Positions 42,961 to 54,384 are shown, numbered from the stretch's first letter. The stretch: DNA of 64,000 nucleotides from Elephas maximus indicus (GCF_024166365.1 NC_064839.1:36034378-36098377); one strand, 5' to 3'. Notes: generated from the letters alone by a model not told the origin. A program made the numbers and translations.

Positions 42961-43029
42961 TTGTTTGATGTATGTAACATTTTATCTCTGAGGATATTGT
43001 ATTTTGAGATTTTTTTTGAACTGTTTTAA

Positions 43030-43305
43030 CTGAGTTCTTGTTTTAAGAAATTGAGATATAATTCACATACTTTAAAATTCACCCTGTTTTAAAGTGTACA
43101 ACTCAGTGGTTTTTAGTATATTCACAGAGTGATATAATCATCACTGCTGGAATTAGAATTCCAGAATGTTTTCATTACCTGAAAAGAAACCCCATACCCA
43201 TTAGCAATCACTCCCCATATGCCCCTCCCTCCAGCCCCTGGCAACCACAAATCTGCTTTCTGTCTCTTTGCTTATTCTGGACATTACCTAGTAACATCAA
43301 GATGG
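43030..43305 (-). mobile_element. Old L1 3' end, minus orientation
   Basis: GAGATATAATTCACATACTT, AGTGTACAACTCAGTGGTTT and CCCTGGCAACCACAAATCTG are the reversed old L1 3'UTR. Confidence 0.85.
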
Positions 43306-43849
43306 TATTTTGCTAACTGGATTTGGAATGCCAGACAAAGACTCACATAATAACATGGATTATTGTTAATAAACAGTGGATTTTATTAAAGACATTGGAG
43401 AAGGACAACATGGCGGTGTATCTACCATGTTTCTCCTCCTTTCCCAGTTGGCTTTCTTCCTCCTGTGCCTTCTGGAGAATTTATCTGATTGTGTTCTGGG
43501 GCCGTGAAGTGTAGATCAAGAGGCTTGGTCTTTTCCCCGTGTAACAGGGCATGTGGAGGCTTCAGTTTTATTCCCTAAGACTTAGGACCAAAAGCTAAAC
43601 CAGTTGAGGTCTTTAGCTTATGGAGAACAAGCTTGTTTAAATACTACCATCAGTCAGGTTGCCTTAAGAAAGAGTCCTAGAAGACTTAAAGCTTCTAAAA
43701 ATATTTTTTGTTCTTAAAGTCTATAAAAAATGGATTTCCAGCTTTTGGTGCTTTAACTCTGTGACTAAAAGCCCTAAGGCTTAATTTATAATCCTTACTC
43801 TTTCCTTCATTACTCAAGATACGATCTTTTCTTTTCCTTAAAATTATTG
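43306..43849. other. WWP2 intron 1, no clear feature
   Basis: AT-rich sequence without a recognised repeat or exon. Confidence 0.45.
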
Positions 43850-44280
43850 TTAAATTTTGAAAAAGATTCAACGTATAAAATGGTTCCGAGATTAAGATAA
43901 CAAAGTCGTAAAAACCACTATCTGGGTTTAATGAATATTAACATTTTGCTGTATTTGCTTCAGAACTTTGTTATTTAAAAACATGAAATATTGCAGATAC
44001 AATTGAAGTTCCCCTGGTCCCTCTCCCCACACCCCTTCCCCTACTCACTCCTCCCCTTCCCCAGAGGTAACTTCTGCTCTGAACGTGGTGTGGTTTCTTC
44101 CTGTCCATGCGTTTATGCCTTTACTATACTTGTGTGTATCCACAACAACATATATGATTATGTTGTGTAGGTTTAAATGTATACCAGTAGTATCATGCTT
44201 TGGCTACACTTGCCTCCTCCCTGCCCCCTTAGAATTACAGTTTGAAATCTGTGTATGTAGATTGAATTCAAATACTATAT
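43850..44280 (-). mobile_element. Old L1 fragment, left part
   Basis: AAAAAGATTCAACGTATAAA, a C-rich CCCTCTCCCCACACCCC block and TCCACAACAACATATATGA look like an old reversed L1 3' end. It seems to continue at 48,295-48,650 after the SINE and younger L1. Confidence 0.55.
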
Positions 44281-45282
44281 TGTTGTTGCTTTTAGATGCC
44301 ATTGAGCTGCTTTTGATTCTTAATAACCCTCTGTGACAGAGTAGAGCTGCCCTATAGGTTTCCTAGGCTGTAATCTTTTTTTTTTTTTAAGTTTTATTGT
44401 GCTTTAGGTGAAAGTTTATAGTGCAAATTAGTTTCTCATTCAAAAATTTATACACAAATAGTTTTGTGACATTGGTTGCCATCCCCGCAGTGTGTCAGCA
44501 GTCTCCCCCTTTCCCTTTCCACCTCGGGTCCCCTGTGTCCATTCCTACAGTTTTCCTCTGTTCTTGTCTTTTCCACTTTCCTTTTGGGGAGCAGTTGCCG
44601 TTTGGTCTCATATACTTGATTGCACTAAGAAGCACATTCCTCACTTGTGTTACTGTTTGTTTTATAGGCCTGTCTGATCTTTGGCTGAAAGGTAGACTTT
44701 GGAGTGGCCTCAAGTCTGAGTTAGCAGCGTGTCCGGGGGCCAAGTCTCGAGGGTTCCTCCAGTCTCTGTCAGATCAGTAAGTCTGGTCTTTTTTTTTGTG
44801 AATTTCAGTTTTGTTCTACATTTTTCTCCTGTTCTGTTCAGGACTCTCTGTCGTGATTGCTGTCAGAGTGGTTGGTGGTGGTAGCCAGGTATCATCCAGT
44901 TTTTCTAGGCTCAGGCTGGCGGAGGGTGCGGTTCATGTGGTCCATTAGTCTTTTGGACTAATATTTTCCTTGTGTTCTCAGTCTTTTTCATTCTTCTTTG
45001 CTCCAGACGAGATGGCCGCTCGCAAGCTTTTAAGACCCCAGACACTACTTACCAAAGTAGGATGTAGAACATTTTCTTTATGAACTACTTTATGCCAGTT
45101 GACCTAGCTGTCCCCCAAGACCATGGTTCCCAACCCCCAGTCCCAGTAACTCAGTCCTTCAAAGTGTTTGGATGTGTCCAGGAAGCTTCTTTGACTTTGC
45201 CTTGGTCAAGTTGTACTGATTTCCCCTATATTGTGTGTTGTCTCTCCTTTCACCAAAGTTAACACTTGTCTACTATCTAGTT

Positions 45283-45444
45283 GGAGCCCTGTTGGTGCAG
45301 TGGTTAAGAGCTATAGCTGTTAACCAAAAGCATGGTAGTTCGAATCCACCAGCAGCTCCTTGGAAAATCCTATGGGGCAGTTCTACTCCATCCTGTAGAG
45401 TCGCTGTGAGTCGGAATTGACTCGACGGCAACAAGTTTTGTTTT
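45283..45444 (+). mobile_element. AfroSINE inside the L1 (first of three)
   Basis: A-box-like TGGTGCAGTGG (45293-45303), B-box-like AGTTCGAATCC (45337-45347) and tail GTGAGTCGGAATTGACTCGA. Flanked by identical TACTATCTAGTT (45271-45282, 45445-45456). Confidence 0.94.
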
Positions 45445-46303
45445 TACTATCTAGTTAATGATTTTTCCTCCCCACCCCACACCTTACTTGTAACCAGTAA
45501 GATTGTTTTTTGTACGTGTAAACCTTTCCTTGGGTTTTTATAATAGTGGTCCTGTACCATACTTGTCCTTTTGTGATTAACTTATTTCACTCAGCATAAT
45601 GCCTTGTAGATTCATCCATGTTGTGACATGTTTTGTGGATTCATTATTGTCCTTTATCGTTGCATAGTATTCCATTGTGTGTGTGTTCCATAGTTTGTTT
45701 ATCCATTCACCTGTTGATGGGCACTTAGGTTGTTTCCATCTTTTTTGATATTGTGAATAGTGCTACAGTGAACATGGGTGTGCACATGTCTATTCGTGTG
45801 ACGACTTTTATTTCTCTAGGCTGTATTCCTAGGAGTGGGATTGCTGGATCATGTGGTATTTCTATTTCTAGCTTTTTAAGGAGGTGCCATATCATTTTCC
45901 ATAGTGGTAGTACCATTTTATGTTCCCACCAGCAGTGTATAAGAGTTCCAGTCTCCGCTCAACTTCTCCAACATATGTTCTTTTTTTTTTTTTGATTAGA
46001 ACCAATAATGTCAGGGGGAGATGGTATCTTATTGTAGTTCTGATTTGCATTTCTCTTATGACTAATGATCACGGGCATTTCCTCATGTGTCTGTTAGATA
46101 CCTGAATGTCTTCTTTGGTGAAGTGCCTGTTCATATCCTTTGCCTATTTTTTAAATTGGGTTATTTGTCTTCTTGTTGTTGAGGTATTGAAGTAAGATTT
46201 TAGAGATTAGACCCTTGTTGAATACGTCATAGCCAAGTTTTTTTTTTTTCCCCAGTCTGTAGGTTCCCTTTTTATTCTTTCGGTGAAGTCTTTTGATGAG
46301 CAT

Positions 46304-46465
46304 TGGAGCCCTGGTGGTGCAGTGGTTAAGAGCTTGGCTGCTAACCAAAGGGTCGGCAGTTCAAATCCACCAACAGCTCCTTGGAAACCCTGTGGGACAG
46401 TTCTGCTCTGTCCTATAGGGTCACTGTGAGTCAGAATCGACTTGATGGCAATGAGTTTTGATTTT
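46304..46465 (+). mobile_element. AfroSINE inside the L1 (second of three)
   Basis: Head GGAGCCCTGGTGGTGCAGTG and tail GTGAGTCAGAATCGACTTGA. The flanks TTTGATGAGCAT and TTTGGTGAACGT match at 9 of 12 bases. Confidence 0.9.
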
Positions 46466-47483
46466 TTTGGTGAACGTAAGTGTTTAATTTTTAGGAGCTC
46501 CCAGTTACCTACTTTATCTTGTGGTGTTTGCATTGCTAATTATGGTTTGTATTCTATTTATGCCATATGTTAGGGCCCCTCGCATTGACCCTATTTTTTC
46601 TTCCATGATCTTTATCATTTTAGGTTTTATATTTAGGTCTTTGAATCATTTTGAGGTAGTTTTTGTGTATGGTATGAGGCATGGACCCTCTTTCATTTTT
46701 TTACAGGTGAATATCCAGTTTTGCCAGGACCATTTGTTAAAAAGACTATCTTTTCCCCATTTAATGGACTTTGGTCCTTTGTCAAAGATTTGCTGACCAT
46801 AAAAAAAAAAAATAGGTAGATGAATTTATGTCTGGGTTCTCAGTTCTGTTCTATTGATCTGTGTGTCTGTTTTTGTACCAGTATTAGGCTGCTTTGACTA
46901 CTGTGGCTGTGTAGTAGGTTCTGAGATTAGATAGTGTGAGACCTCCTACTTTGTTTTTTTCTTTTTTCAGTAATGCTTTGCTTAACCAGGACCTCTTTCC
47001 TTTTCATATAAACTTGGCGATTAGTTTTTCCATCTCGTTAAAGAGTGCTGTTGGTATCTGGATTGGGATTGCACTGTATCTGTACATCATTTTGGGTAGA
47101 ATTGACATTTTCACAGTGTTGAGTCTGCCTATCCATGAGCATGGTATGTTTTCCCATTTATGTAGGTTTCTTTTAGTTTCTTGCAGCAGTGTTTTGTAGT
47201 TTTCTTTTTATAAGTCTTTATGTCCCTGGTTGGATTTATTCCTAAATATTTTGCCTTTTTAGGGACTATTATAAATGGCATTGATTTCCTGATTTCCTTT
47301 TTGAAGTTCTCTTTGTTTGGTGTCTAGGAATGCAACTGAATTTTTTTTTTTTTTAAATGTTGGTCTTATATCCTGCTACTGTGCCGAATCTATTAGTTCC
47401 AGTAATTTTCTTGTGGAATCTTTGGGGTTTTCTATGTATAGTATCATGGAGGAAGTAATTTTACTTCCTCCTTTTCAATTTGG

Positions 47484-47649
47484 GGAAACCCTGGTGGTGT
47501 AATGGTTAAGTACTACAGCTGCTAACCAAGAGCTCAGCAGTTCGAATCTGCTAGGCGTTCTTTGGAAACTCAATTGGGCAGTTCTACTCTGTCCTATAGT
47601 GTCACTATGAGTCAGAATTGACTCCATGGCAGTGGGTTTGGTTTTTGGG
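47484..47649 (+). mobile_element. AfroSINE inside the L1 (third of three)
   Basis: Head AAACCCTGGTGGTGTAATGG and tail ATGAGTCAGAATTGACTCCA. Identical flanks TTTCAATTTGG (47473-47483, 47650-47660). Confidence 0.93.
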
Positions 47650-48294
47650 TTTCAATTTGGATGCCTTTATTTCTTTTTCTTGCCTTATTGCTCTAGCTAG
47701 GACTTCAGCACAATGTTAAATAGGAGTGGTGATAAAGGGCATCCTTATCTCATTCCTGTTCTTAGGCGGTATGCTTTCAGCCTCTCTCTGTTGAGAATGT
47801 TGTTGGCTGTTGGTTTTGTATAGATGCCTTTAATTATGTTGAGAAATTTCCCTTCTAATTTTATTGAGAGTTTTTTTAAAAATAATTTTTATTGAGCTTT
47901 AAGTGAACGTTTACAAGAGTTTTGTTTTTTTTTTAAATCAGGAATGAAAATTGGACTTTATCAAATGCCTTTTCTGTGTCAATTGAGGTGATCGTGTGAT
48001 TCTTTTCTTTTGTTCTATTTATGTGGTGGATTACATTGATTGATTTTCTAATGTTGAACCATCCTTGCCTATTTGGTATGAATCCCACTTGGACATGGTG
48101 TATTATTTTTTTGATATGATACTGAATTCTATTGGCTAGAATTTTGGTGAGAATTTTTGTATCTGTATTTATGAGAGATATTGATCTGTAATTTTCTTTT
48201 ATTGTGTAGGCAGTAATCTTTACAGGAGCAGATTGCCAGGTCCTTCTCCCACAGAGCTGCTGGGTGGGTTCAAACCACCAACCTTTTGGTAGCA

Positions 48295-48650
48295 TTCCAT
48301 TTTTAAAATATCTCACAATTTATCCGTTCCTCCACTGATGGACATTTAGATTGTTAACAGATTTTTTACTTCTATAAACATTGCTGTGTTTAACATCCTT
48401 GAACATGGTTTCTTCTGCGTGTGTTGGAGAACTTTCTCCTGGCAGATAAGTAGAAGTATAAACATTGGAGTGGGGGGGGGGGGGCGGGTAACAGTATATG
48501 TGTCTTTAACTCTATTAGAAGTTGCCAAGTGCCAGAAGCATATGAGGCTTGTCACCAATACTTATTGTCAGAGCTATAATCTCTTTGTTAATCTGATAGA
48601 TAGGAAAGAGAGTTGATCTTTTTAATGTCTCACCAAAACAAATTTAGTCT
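48295..48650 (-). mobile_element. Old L1 fragment, right part
   Basis: CCTCCACTGATGGACATTTA and TATAAACATTGCTGTGTTTA are reversed old L1 3' sequence. A run of 13 G lies at 48,472-48,484. Confidence 0.6.
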
Positions 48651-48651
48651 A

Positions 48652-48905
48652 TTGTTGTTAGCTGCCTTCGAGTTATCCCCTGACTCATGGCAACCCCATG
48701 TACAACAGGGTTGGACTGTTGTGATCCATAGGGTTTTTCATTGACTGATTTTTGGAAGTAGATCACCAAGCCTTTGTTCCTAGTCTGTCTTGGCCTGGAA
48801 GCTTTGCTGAAGCCTCTTCAGCATCTTAGCAACACGCAAGCCTGTGCTGACAGATAAGTGGTGGCTGTACTTGAGGTACATTAGCCGAGAATCCAACCAG
48901 GGTCT
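48652..48905 (-). mobile_element. Diverged longer AfroSINE-like copy
   Basis: Tail GCCTTCGAGTTATCCCCTGA and TTTTTGGAAGTAGATCACCA, with an extra ~90-base middle (GAAGCCTCTTCAGCATC). Different from the common short form. Confidence 0.6.
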
Positions 48906-48907
48906 TA

Positions 48908-49319
48908 TGCGTGTGTTTTGGATCGAATTGTGTGCCCCCAAAATATGTTTTAAATCTTAACCTCTATGCTTGTGGTTTTTGGTTGTTATACTTGTGGTTG
49001 TAGTCTCATTTGGGAGTAGGTTGTCTTTGTTATGTCAGTGAGGCAGGATTAGTGTAGGGTGTGTCTTGCTTCAATCTGTTTTGAGATATAAAAGAGATTA
49101 AACAAGGGAGCAGAGATGGGATAAGACAATGCCAAGACACGTAGAGATCTCCAAGGATAAGGACTTTCTTCCAGAGCCAATAGGGAGAAACCCTTTCCCT
49201 AGAACCAGTGCTCTGAATTTAGACTTCTAGCCTCCTAAATGATGAGAAAATAAATTTCCGCTTGTTAAAGCTACTCACTTGTGGTATTTCTGTTATAGCA
49301 GCACTAGGTGACTAAGACA
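48908..49319 (+). mobile_element. Solo LTR, ERVL/MaLR-like
   Basis: TGCGTGTG...GACTAAGACA, bounded by TG and CA, with AATAAA near the end. It resembles 4,262-4,764 in its last ~180 bases. Confidence 0.6.
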
Positions 49320-49971
49320 GCAGGGAAGGCGCGAATTCTACCATTAGCCACTACTGCCCTCTAAGGAAGTTAAAATATAATCTTTGGAAATTTCAGAAAA
49401 TTGATGCTCAAATTCATTCAGTAAATATTTATTGAGTTCCTACTAAGAATAGGCACCATTCTAAGCACCAAGGCTACAGCAGGGAGCAGAAGGGACAAAA
49501 ACCACAGCCCTCACAGATCTTACATTCTAGATGGGGGAGACAGACAATGAATAATATAAGTAAATACAGTGTGTAGAATGCCAGTGATAAATGCCAAAGA
49601 GAAAAATAAGGAGGGAGGGAATGGCTGGTTAAGAAATTGACATTTGAGTAAATGTCTGAGGGCAGTTTGAGAAAAAAACCTTATGAGCTGGGAAAGGAAC
49701 ACTCTAGATGAAGGGTATAGAAGTACAAATACCTGAGTGAGAGCATGTCTGCATGTTCAAGGAACAGCGAGTGAGGAGCCTGTGTGGCTGGAGGAGAGTG
49801 AGTGAGGGTGATAGAAGACGGAGATGAAGTTATTGCGGTGTTGGGGGCGGGGAGAGTGGATTGTAGGGCCTCAAAGGTCATTTTAAGGGCTTTGGCTTTT
49901 ACTCTGAATTAGACGGGAGGGCACCGAATGGTTTTGAACAGCACAGTGACATGATCTGGCTTACACATTTA

Positions 49972-51718
49972 CTGTATTTTTCCCAAATAGCGTGCCCATG
50001 TAAATAACACGCACACACATATAACATGTGGAAATGATGAAATTTTGTAAAAAAAGTTCTGGCATAGTGCGCCCATGCACATAACGTGCATGTCTCACGA
50101 CATTTCCAGAAGTAAATTTCAGCCTCATTCACCCTCACTCAATAGTCCAAAAATGTTACTTTTGATCATATTTGTATGATAAAAGTATCAGCCATGGTTA
50201 AGAAGTCATGGATGAGTTTGGTAGTACTCTGGTAATTGGAAAATAAACAATTGCAGCTGTGCTTTTGTTTCTATTAATGTAAGTTGATAATTATATCCCC
50301 ATTGCTTTTGAGTTAATCAGCCGGAGCCTTGAACCTACTGAAGCCTATCCATAAATCATCTGTGGTCATTTGGAAGCATAAACAAAGCGAAGCCTACACT
50401 GGCATAAATGACATCAAGTAGCTATCAGTAGGAATCTTGATGCAATCTGCATTGACATAATTATCACAGTCAATTCCTGCCTTCCGACTCTGGCTTTTAA
50501 TTGGGGGAGTAAACAAAGCAAAACTGATACACAGTTGCTTTTGGCTCATAAATTGAATATGAAAACCTTATCAGATCATCTTAAGTGAAACCATTAAGCT
50601 ATGTTAGGTCTGCTTTTTTCATAGTCTAATTATGTCTTATTAGCACCAATGTGTTTGGTCAACGATCATAAGCCACCTTAGTCATATGCTTGTGAGAATG
50701 TAAAAAGACCTTTGCTTCTTATATACCTCACATTTGAATTTTGTGATCTTTTTACAAGAACCAGCTAGTTACCGATTATGTCGTGCACATTTTTTTCAGT
50801 TTATAAATCTGAATCTTAGAACCCCTTAGGGTCATGGAAGGAATTAAATGCAAGCCCTCCACCACTGACTTCAAACTGAGGGTGGAAGAAATAAGCAACA
50901 GAGCGGCAGCGAGAGTTTGAGGTTGGAGAGTACTCCATTCGCCAACGGAGAAAGAAACAGGAGCTGGAGAAAATGAAATCGCTAAAATGTGCGTGTTGTG
51001 GGCCCAAAGAGAAATGGCCTGAGTTGGAGAATGACTTGAAAGAGTGGATTATTTCTCTCGAAGGGAACAAAATCAAGCTGTCTTTACTGTCTCAATTCAG
51101 ATCAAAGTGAAGCTTTTGGCAAATGAAAGAAGAATCGCAGATTTCAAGGCAGGTTTCACCTGGGTTTCTAAATTCATGAAAAGGAATGGCCTTTCCATGA
51201 GAGTGAGAACCACTGATGATGACAAGGAGTGAATAAACTAAAATGGCCCATTTTAAGATGAAAACAGTTTTTTCTGGTGGATTTTATTTGTTGATTTCAA
51301 AGATGTTGAGTCTCAAGAATTATGTTTCAGTTTAAGATTTACGAAAGCAATAAAATATAAACAACGCCTTGTTCTTGTAGTTTTAGGCCTAGGATCATTT
51401 TTGCGCTTACTAATTTGTAGCTCTTTGTGCATTCATACTCTTTGGTTTCATGGCGTGCCATTTCCATTACTAGTCTGTTCAGTTCACCACTGGTTGCACT
51501 TGGTTTAGGAAAATACCCACCTTAAATGATGTTTGCATGAGATCAGTTTTATCCCTGTAACATTAAATCCATAGAACAGAAAAAAAAATTTAAATTGAAG
51601 TCAACAACATGGAAAAAAATATCTGTATATGGCGCTTATGAAAAAAAATGCATGGGGGGATGGGTTGTATGGTTTGCAAAAAATGTATAATATGTATGTT
51701 GTTTGTTTAAAAATACAG
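49972..51718 (+). mobile_element. Decayed pogo-superfamily (Passer/POGK-like) DNA transposon
   Basis: Terminal inverted repeat CTGTATTTTT at both ends with TA at 49970-49971 and 51719-51720. Flanking L2 joins correctly when it is removed. It holds a transposase DNA-binding remnant (50,850-51,232) but no catalytic domain, so it is internally deleted. Family assignment is by residue pattern; not Tigger1-like in its ends. Confidence 0.72.
50850..51232 (+). pseudogene. N-terminal transposase remnant of the pogo-like element
   Basis: One frame reads EYSIRQRRKKQELEKMKSLK then GPKEKWPELENDLKEWIISL. A second frame (shift near 51,085) reads IKVKLLANERRIADFKAG then WVSKFMKRNGLSMRVRTT. This is a Brinker-like helix-turn-helix region followed by a CENP-B/Tc5-type DNA-binding domain, as in POGK and related transposases. 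It stops at TDDDKE, an acidic end joined directly to the binding domain, so the DDE catalytic part is missing. Confidence 0.72.
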
Positions 51719-51925
51719 TAACAGAAATCACTCTGATTGCTGAGCTTAGAGAATAAGTGAAAGGAGGCAAAGGGTAGAGCAGGAAAAAAAATTAGGAGGC
51801 TTTTGCAATAATCCAGGTGGGAGATCATGGTGGTTTGGACCAAGGCAATGACAGTATAGGTGGTGAGAAGTGGTTGAACTCGGAAATATATATATGTATT
51901 TTTTATGTAATTAAAAAAAATAAGT

Positions 51926-51997
51926 TACCCTCAAGTCCATTCTGACTCATGGTGACCACGTGTTTCAGAGTAGAACTGTGCTCCATAGGGTTTTCTT
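51926..51997 (-). mobile_element. Truncated AfroSINE
   Basis: Reversed tail AAGTCCATTCTGACTCATGG to ATAGGGTTTTC. The rest is missing. Confidence 0.65.
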
Positions 51998-52012
51998 TAA
52001 AAAAAAAAAAAA

Positions 52013-52370
52013 TTTTTTTTATTGTTATTGTTGAGAATATACACAGCAAAACATACGCCAATTCAGCCATTTCTATGTGTACAGTTCAATGACATTAATT
52101 ACATTCTTTGAGTTCTCACCCTCCTCTGAGTTGTTCCTGTCTCATTAACATAAACTCAGTGCCCCGCCTAAGGTTCCTAGCTAATTCTTCTGAGTTGCTG
52201 TTACCACTTTGATCCCTTAAAATGGCATAATGCTCAAGGCAGACATTTTTTACTAGTTAAGCTAAACTATTGTTTGTTTTTATTTTATTTTTTTAAATTA
52301 AATTTTACTTCTTTTGTGGTTGAGAATATACACTGCAAAACATACACCAGTTCAACAGTTGCTACAAACT
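52013..52370 (-). mobile_element. Two short L1 3' ends of a third 3'UTR type
   Basis: 52,013-52,273 and 52,285-52,370 each begin with a reversed GTTGAGAATATACACWGCAA start. The first matches the 3'UTR at 2,895-3,180. Confidence 0.7.
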
Positions 52371-53011
52371 CAGAAAAACTTTAAGGTAGGACTGACAGGA
52401 TGTATTAGCAGATTGCATGTGGGGTGTGAGAGGAAAAAAGGAAGCAAGACTGAGTTCCAGATTTTTGGCCTGAGTCACTGGACAGAAGAGCTGTCATTCA
52501 CTGAGATGAGGAAGGTTGTGGAAGGAAGAGGTTTGAAGGTTTTGCCAAGTAGACCAATGGATATGAGCGTCTGAAGTCCAAGGGTGAGGTTCCTACTGGA
52601 GACACAAATCTGGGGTTGTCGACAAATAGATGGTATTCAAAGCTGTGAGACAGGATGAGATAATGAAGAGGTGAAAGGCCTGAGCCGTGGGATACTCAGA
52701 TGGCTAGAGGTTGACAAGTAGAGAAGGAGCCCACAAAGGAGGCTGAGAAAAAGCAGCCACGAGGTAGGAGGAACATCAGGCAGGTGTACTATCCTGGAAG
52801 CCAAGGGCTGAAAGTGAAGGAAGAAAGAGTGATCAACTGTGTCAGATGCTGCCAATAGGTCATGTAAGATGAGCGAGAATTCATTGCTGAATTTAGTAAG
52901 GTGGAGGTCTCTAGAGAGCTTCATAAGAATAGCTTTATGATTGTATTCCTTCTGTTCCAGCTAACATTTCAGGGGTTTCCATTGCAGAAGGAGAGGCTGG
53001 CAAGAGATGGT

Positions 53012-53460
53012 GCAGCGGGCTTCCCAGCCCACAGAGCTAGAGCTGAGTGCCTTTGGGCCAGGGCTTACTGGCGGAGTGGGGTGCCTCTGGGCATTTATTG
53101 GCAGAGCTGGAAGAGCTTTGTAACATTTGCCTGAGTAGGGCAGAGGCTCTGTGGACCAGAGAGAGGTGTGCCTATAGGCACAGCTGGGAAGAGGCTGTCC
53201 TGATGGAAGAACCTTACCTTGAGCATTCCTCAACCTGAACTGTAACCTGTTACTTCCCTAATAAACCTCATAATCATGAATATTGTCTGTGAGTTCTGTG
53301 TGGCCATCGTAATGAATTATCAAACTCGGCAGAGAAGTAGAGAGTACCGTGGCAGCGAAGGTTGATGTCAGGATTGGTAAAGATGGTGGTGAGAGGAGGT
53401 ATGTCTGACCTCCACCTCATAGCAGTCAGTATTGGGCTGTTGATCTGGTGAAGTTAGAGG
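53012..53460 (+). mobile_element. Possible LTR-like repeat
   Basis: Contains CCCTAATAAACCTCATAATC, a poly(A)-signal-bearing segment, followed by TGTGAGTTCTGTGTGGCC, in a layout like an LTR R/U5 region. Clear TG/CA borders are not seen. Confidence 0.3.
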
Positions 53461-54298
53461 AGGTCAGATGCCTCCACCATGCCATTCTTACAAACAGACA
53501 AATGTTATTAGATTTGGAAATTTGCAGACATTTCTTGAAAATTAATGAAATGAGTCTGTTGCTTCAAGGAAAACAACTGACAGTATTTGTTGCCAATTAT
53601 AAAATATAAGTTTTTAAAGTAAAAGTTAGTATTTTACATGAGTTATAGCTATCACCAAGAGCTTGACAGTTTCCCAATACTTAAGAGTTATCTGATGAGC
53701 TTAGTGGTGACATTAACAAATGTGATTTTTTGATATTATATAATGAAATCTGTCAACAGTTGGAATACCTACATAACTTAATGAACCAATACTTTCCAAA
53801 TGACAAATGATGATGGTACAAAATCATCTGTGAGTAAAAGATCAGTTCGGAGTGGAAGATAGACTTCTACTTTTAGCCAAGAATGAATGACAGGGACTGG
53901 ATTTACCCTCCTGCCTGAAATAATCAAACACCAGACAAAATATATGAAAAAAACAGTTTTTAAGACAGTGGACATCAGGCAACAAAGGTGAGTGAGCTCT
54001 GAGAGACGGGGAACAAATGAGGACAGCCATGCATCTGCTCCAGCGTACTGCCTTGAGAGAACTTCGTCTAGACTTGGATATAGCGGTCTTAAGTCCTTCC
54101 TAGGCTATCCAAGACCTATTCAGGTCCAATAGCCGTTACAAGACAGACAAACACTCTGCTGGAAGTAGCATGGCCACAGTTGCTTGGATGTTTGTGTTTT
54201 CTTCCTTCTGTCTCTTTAAGCTCAGTATTAACACTGGGTTCAGTTCTTCTGTCTTCTTAGCAGATGTTCTCTAAACCCACGGTTGTGTTTGTTTTGCA
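53461..54298. other. WWP2 intron 1 end, no clear repeat
   Basis: Unique-looking sequence leading to the exon 2 acceptor. The polypyrimidine tract is GTTGTGTTTGTTTTGCAG. Confidence 0.5.
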
Positions 54299-54303
54299 GT
54301 TTC

Positions 54304-54381
54304 ATGGTAATGACATGGCATCTGCCAGCTCCAGCCGGGCAGGAGTGGCCCTGCCTTTTGAGAAGTCTCAGCTTACTTTGA
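54304..54381 (+). other. Upstream ORF overlapping the WWP2 start codon
   Basis: ATG at 54304 opens a 25-codon frame ending at TGA 54379-54381. It overlaps the WWP2 start in a different frame and closes inside the same exon. A second in-frame ATG at 54310 has G at position -3. The reading frames are seen directly; any effect on translation is inferred. Confidence 0.6.
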
Positions 54382-54384
54382 AAG
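54315..54384 (+). CDS. WWP2: WWP2 first coding exon (N-terminal 23 codons plus one base)
   Basis: The exon runs 54300-54384: acceptor TTTTGCAG, a 15-base 5'UTR remnant, ATG at 54315 in the strong context GACATGG, and donor AAAG|GTGAGT. It encodes MASASSSRAGVALPF followed by EKSQLTLK, the N-terminus of WWP2. WWP2 is a NEDD4-family HECT E3 ubiquitin ligase with a C2 domain, four WW domains and a C-terminal HECT domain. Only the segment leading into the C2 domain is here; the rest lies beyond the right edge. The last codon is split in phase 1 (valine expected next). An upstream ORF overlaps the start (see findings). Confidence 0.94.

Larger units (their letters stand above)
44379..48206 (-). mobile_element. 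5'-truncated L1 inserted in the SINE
   Basis: Carries a second 3'UTR type (TTTAGGTGAAAGTTTATAGT) followed by reversed ORF2 up to the reverse-transcriptase region near 48,200. Target duplication TAGGCTGTAATCTTT (44364-44378) and TAGGCAGTAATCTTT (48207-48221), one mismatch. Three SINEs and a 45-base L1 3'-tail scrap (47,877-47,919) lie inside. Confidence 0.9.
44281..48294 (-). mobile_element. AfroSINE split in two by an L1
   Basis: The tail half is 44281-44378 and the head half is 48222-48294. Joining them at the shared TAGGCNGTAATCTTT restores a normal reversed SINE. The intervening 3.8 kb is the L1 listed separately. Confidence 0.88.
49395..52960 (-). mobile_element. L2 LINE broken by later insertions
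   Basis: Pieces are 49395-49969, 51721-51890 and 52375-52960, all reversed. The last contains a reverse-transcriptase remnant readable on the minus strand (LLAASDTVDHSFFLH). The intruders are a pogo-like element, a SINE scrap and L1 3' ends. Confidence 0.8.

Noticed and set aside
45283-45444. tRNA gene based on A-box and B-box
   Set aside because: The boxes belong to the head of an AfroSINE; there is no full cloverleaf and the same head recurs in many copies.
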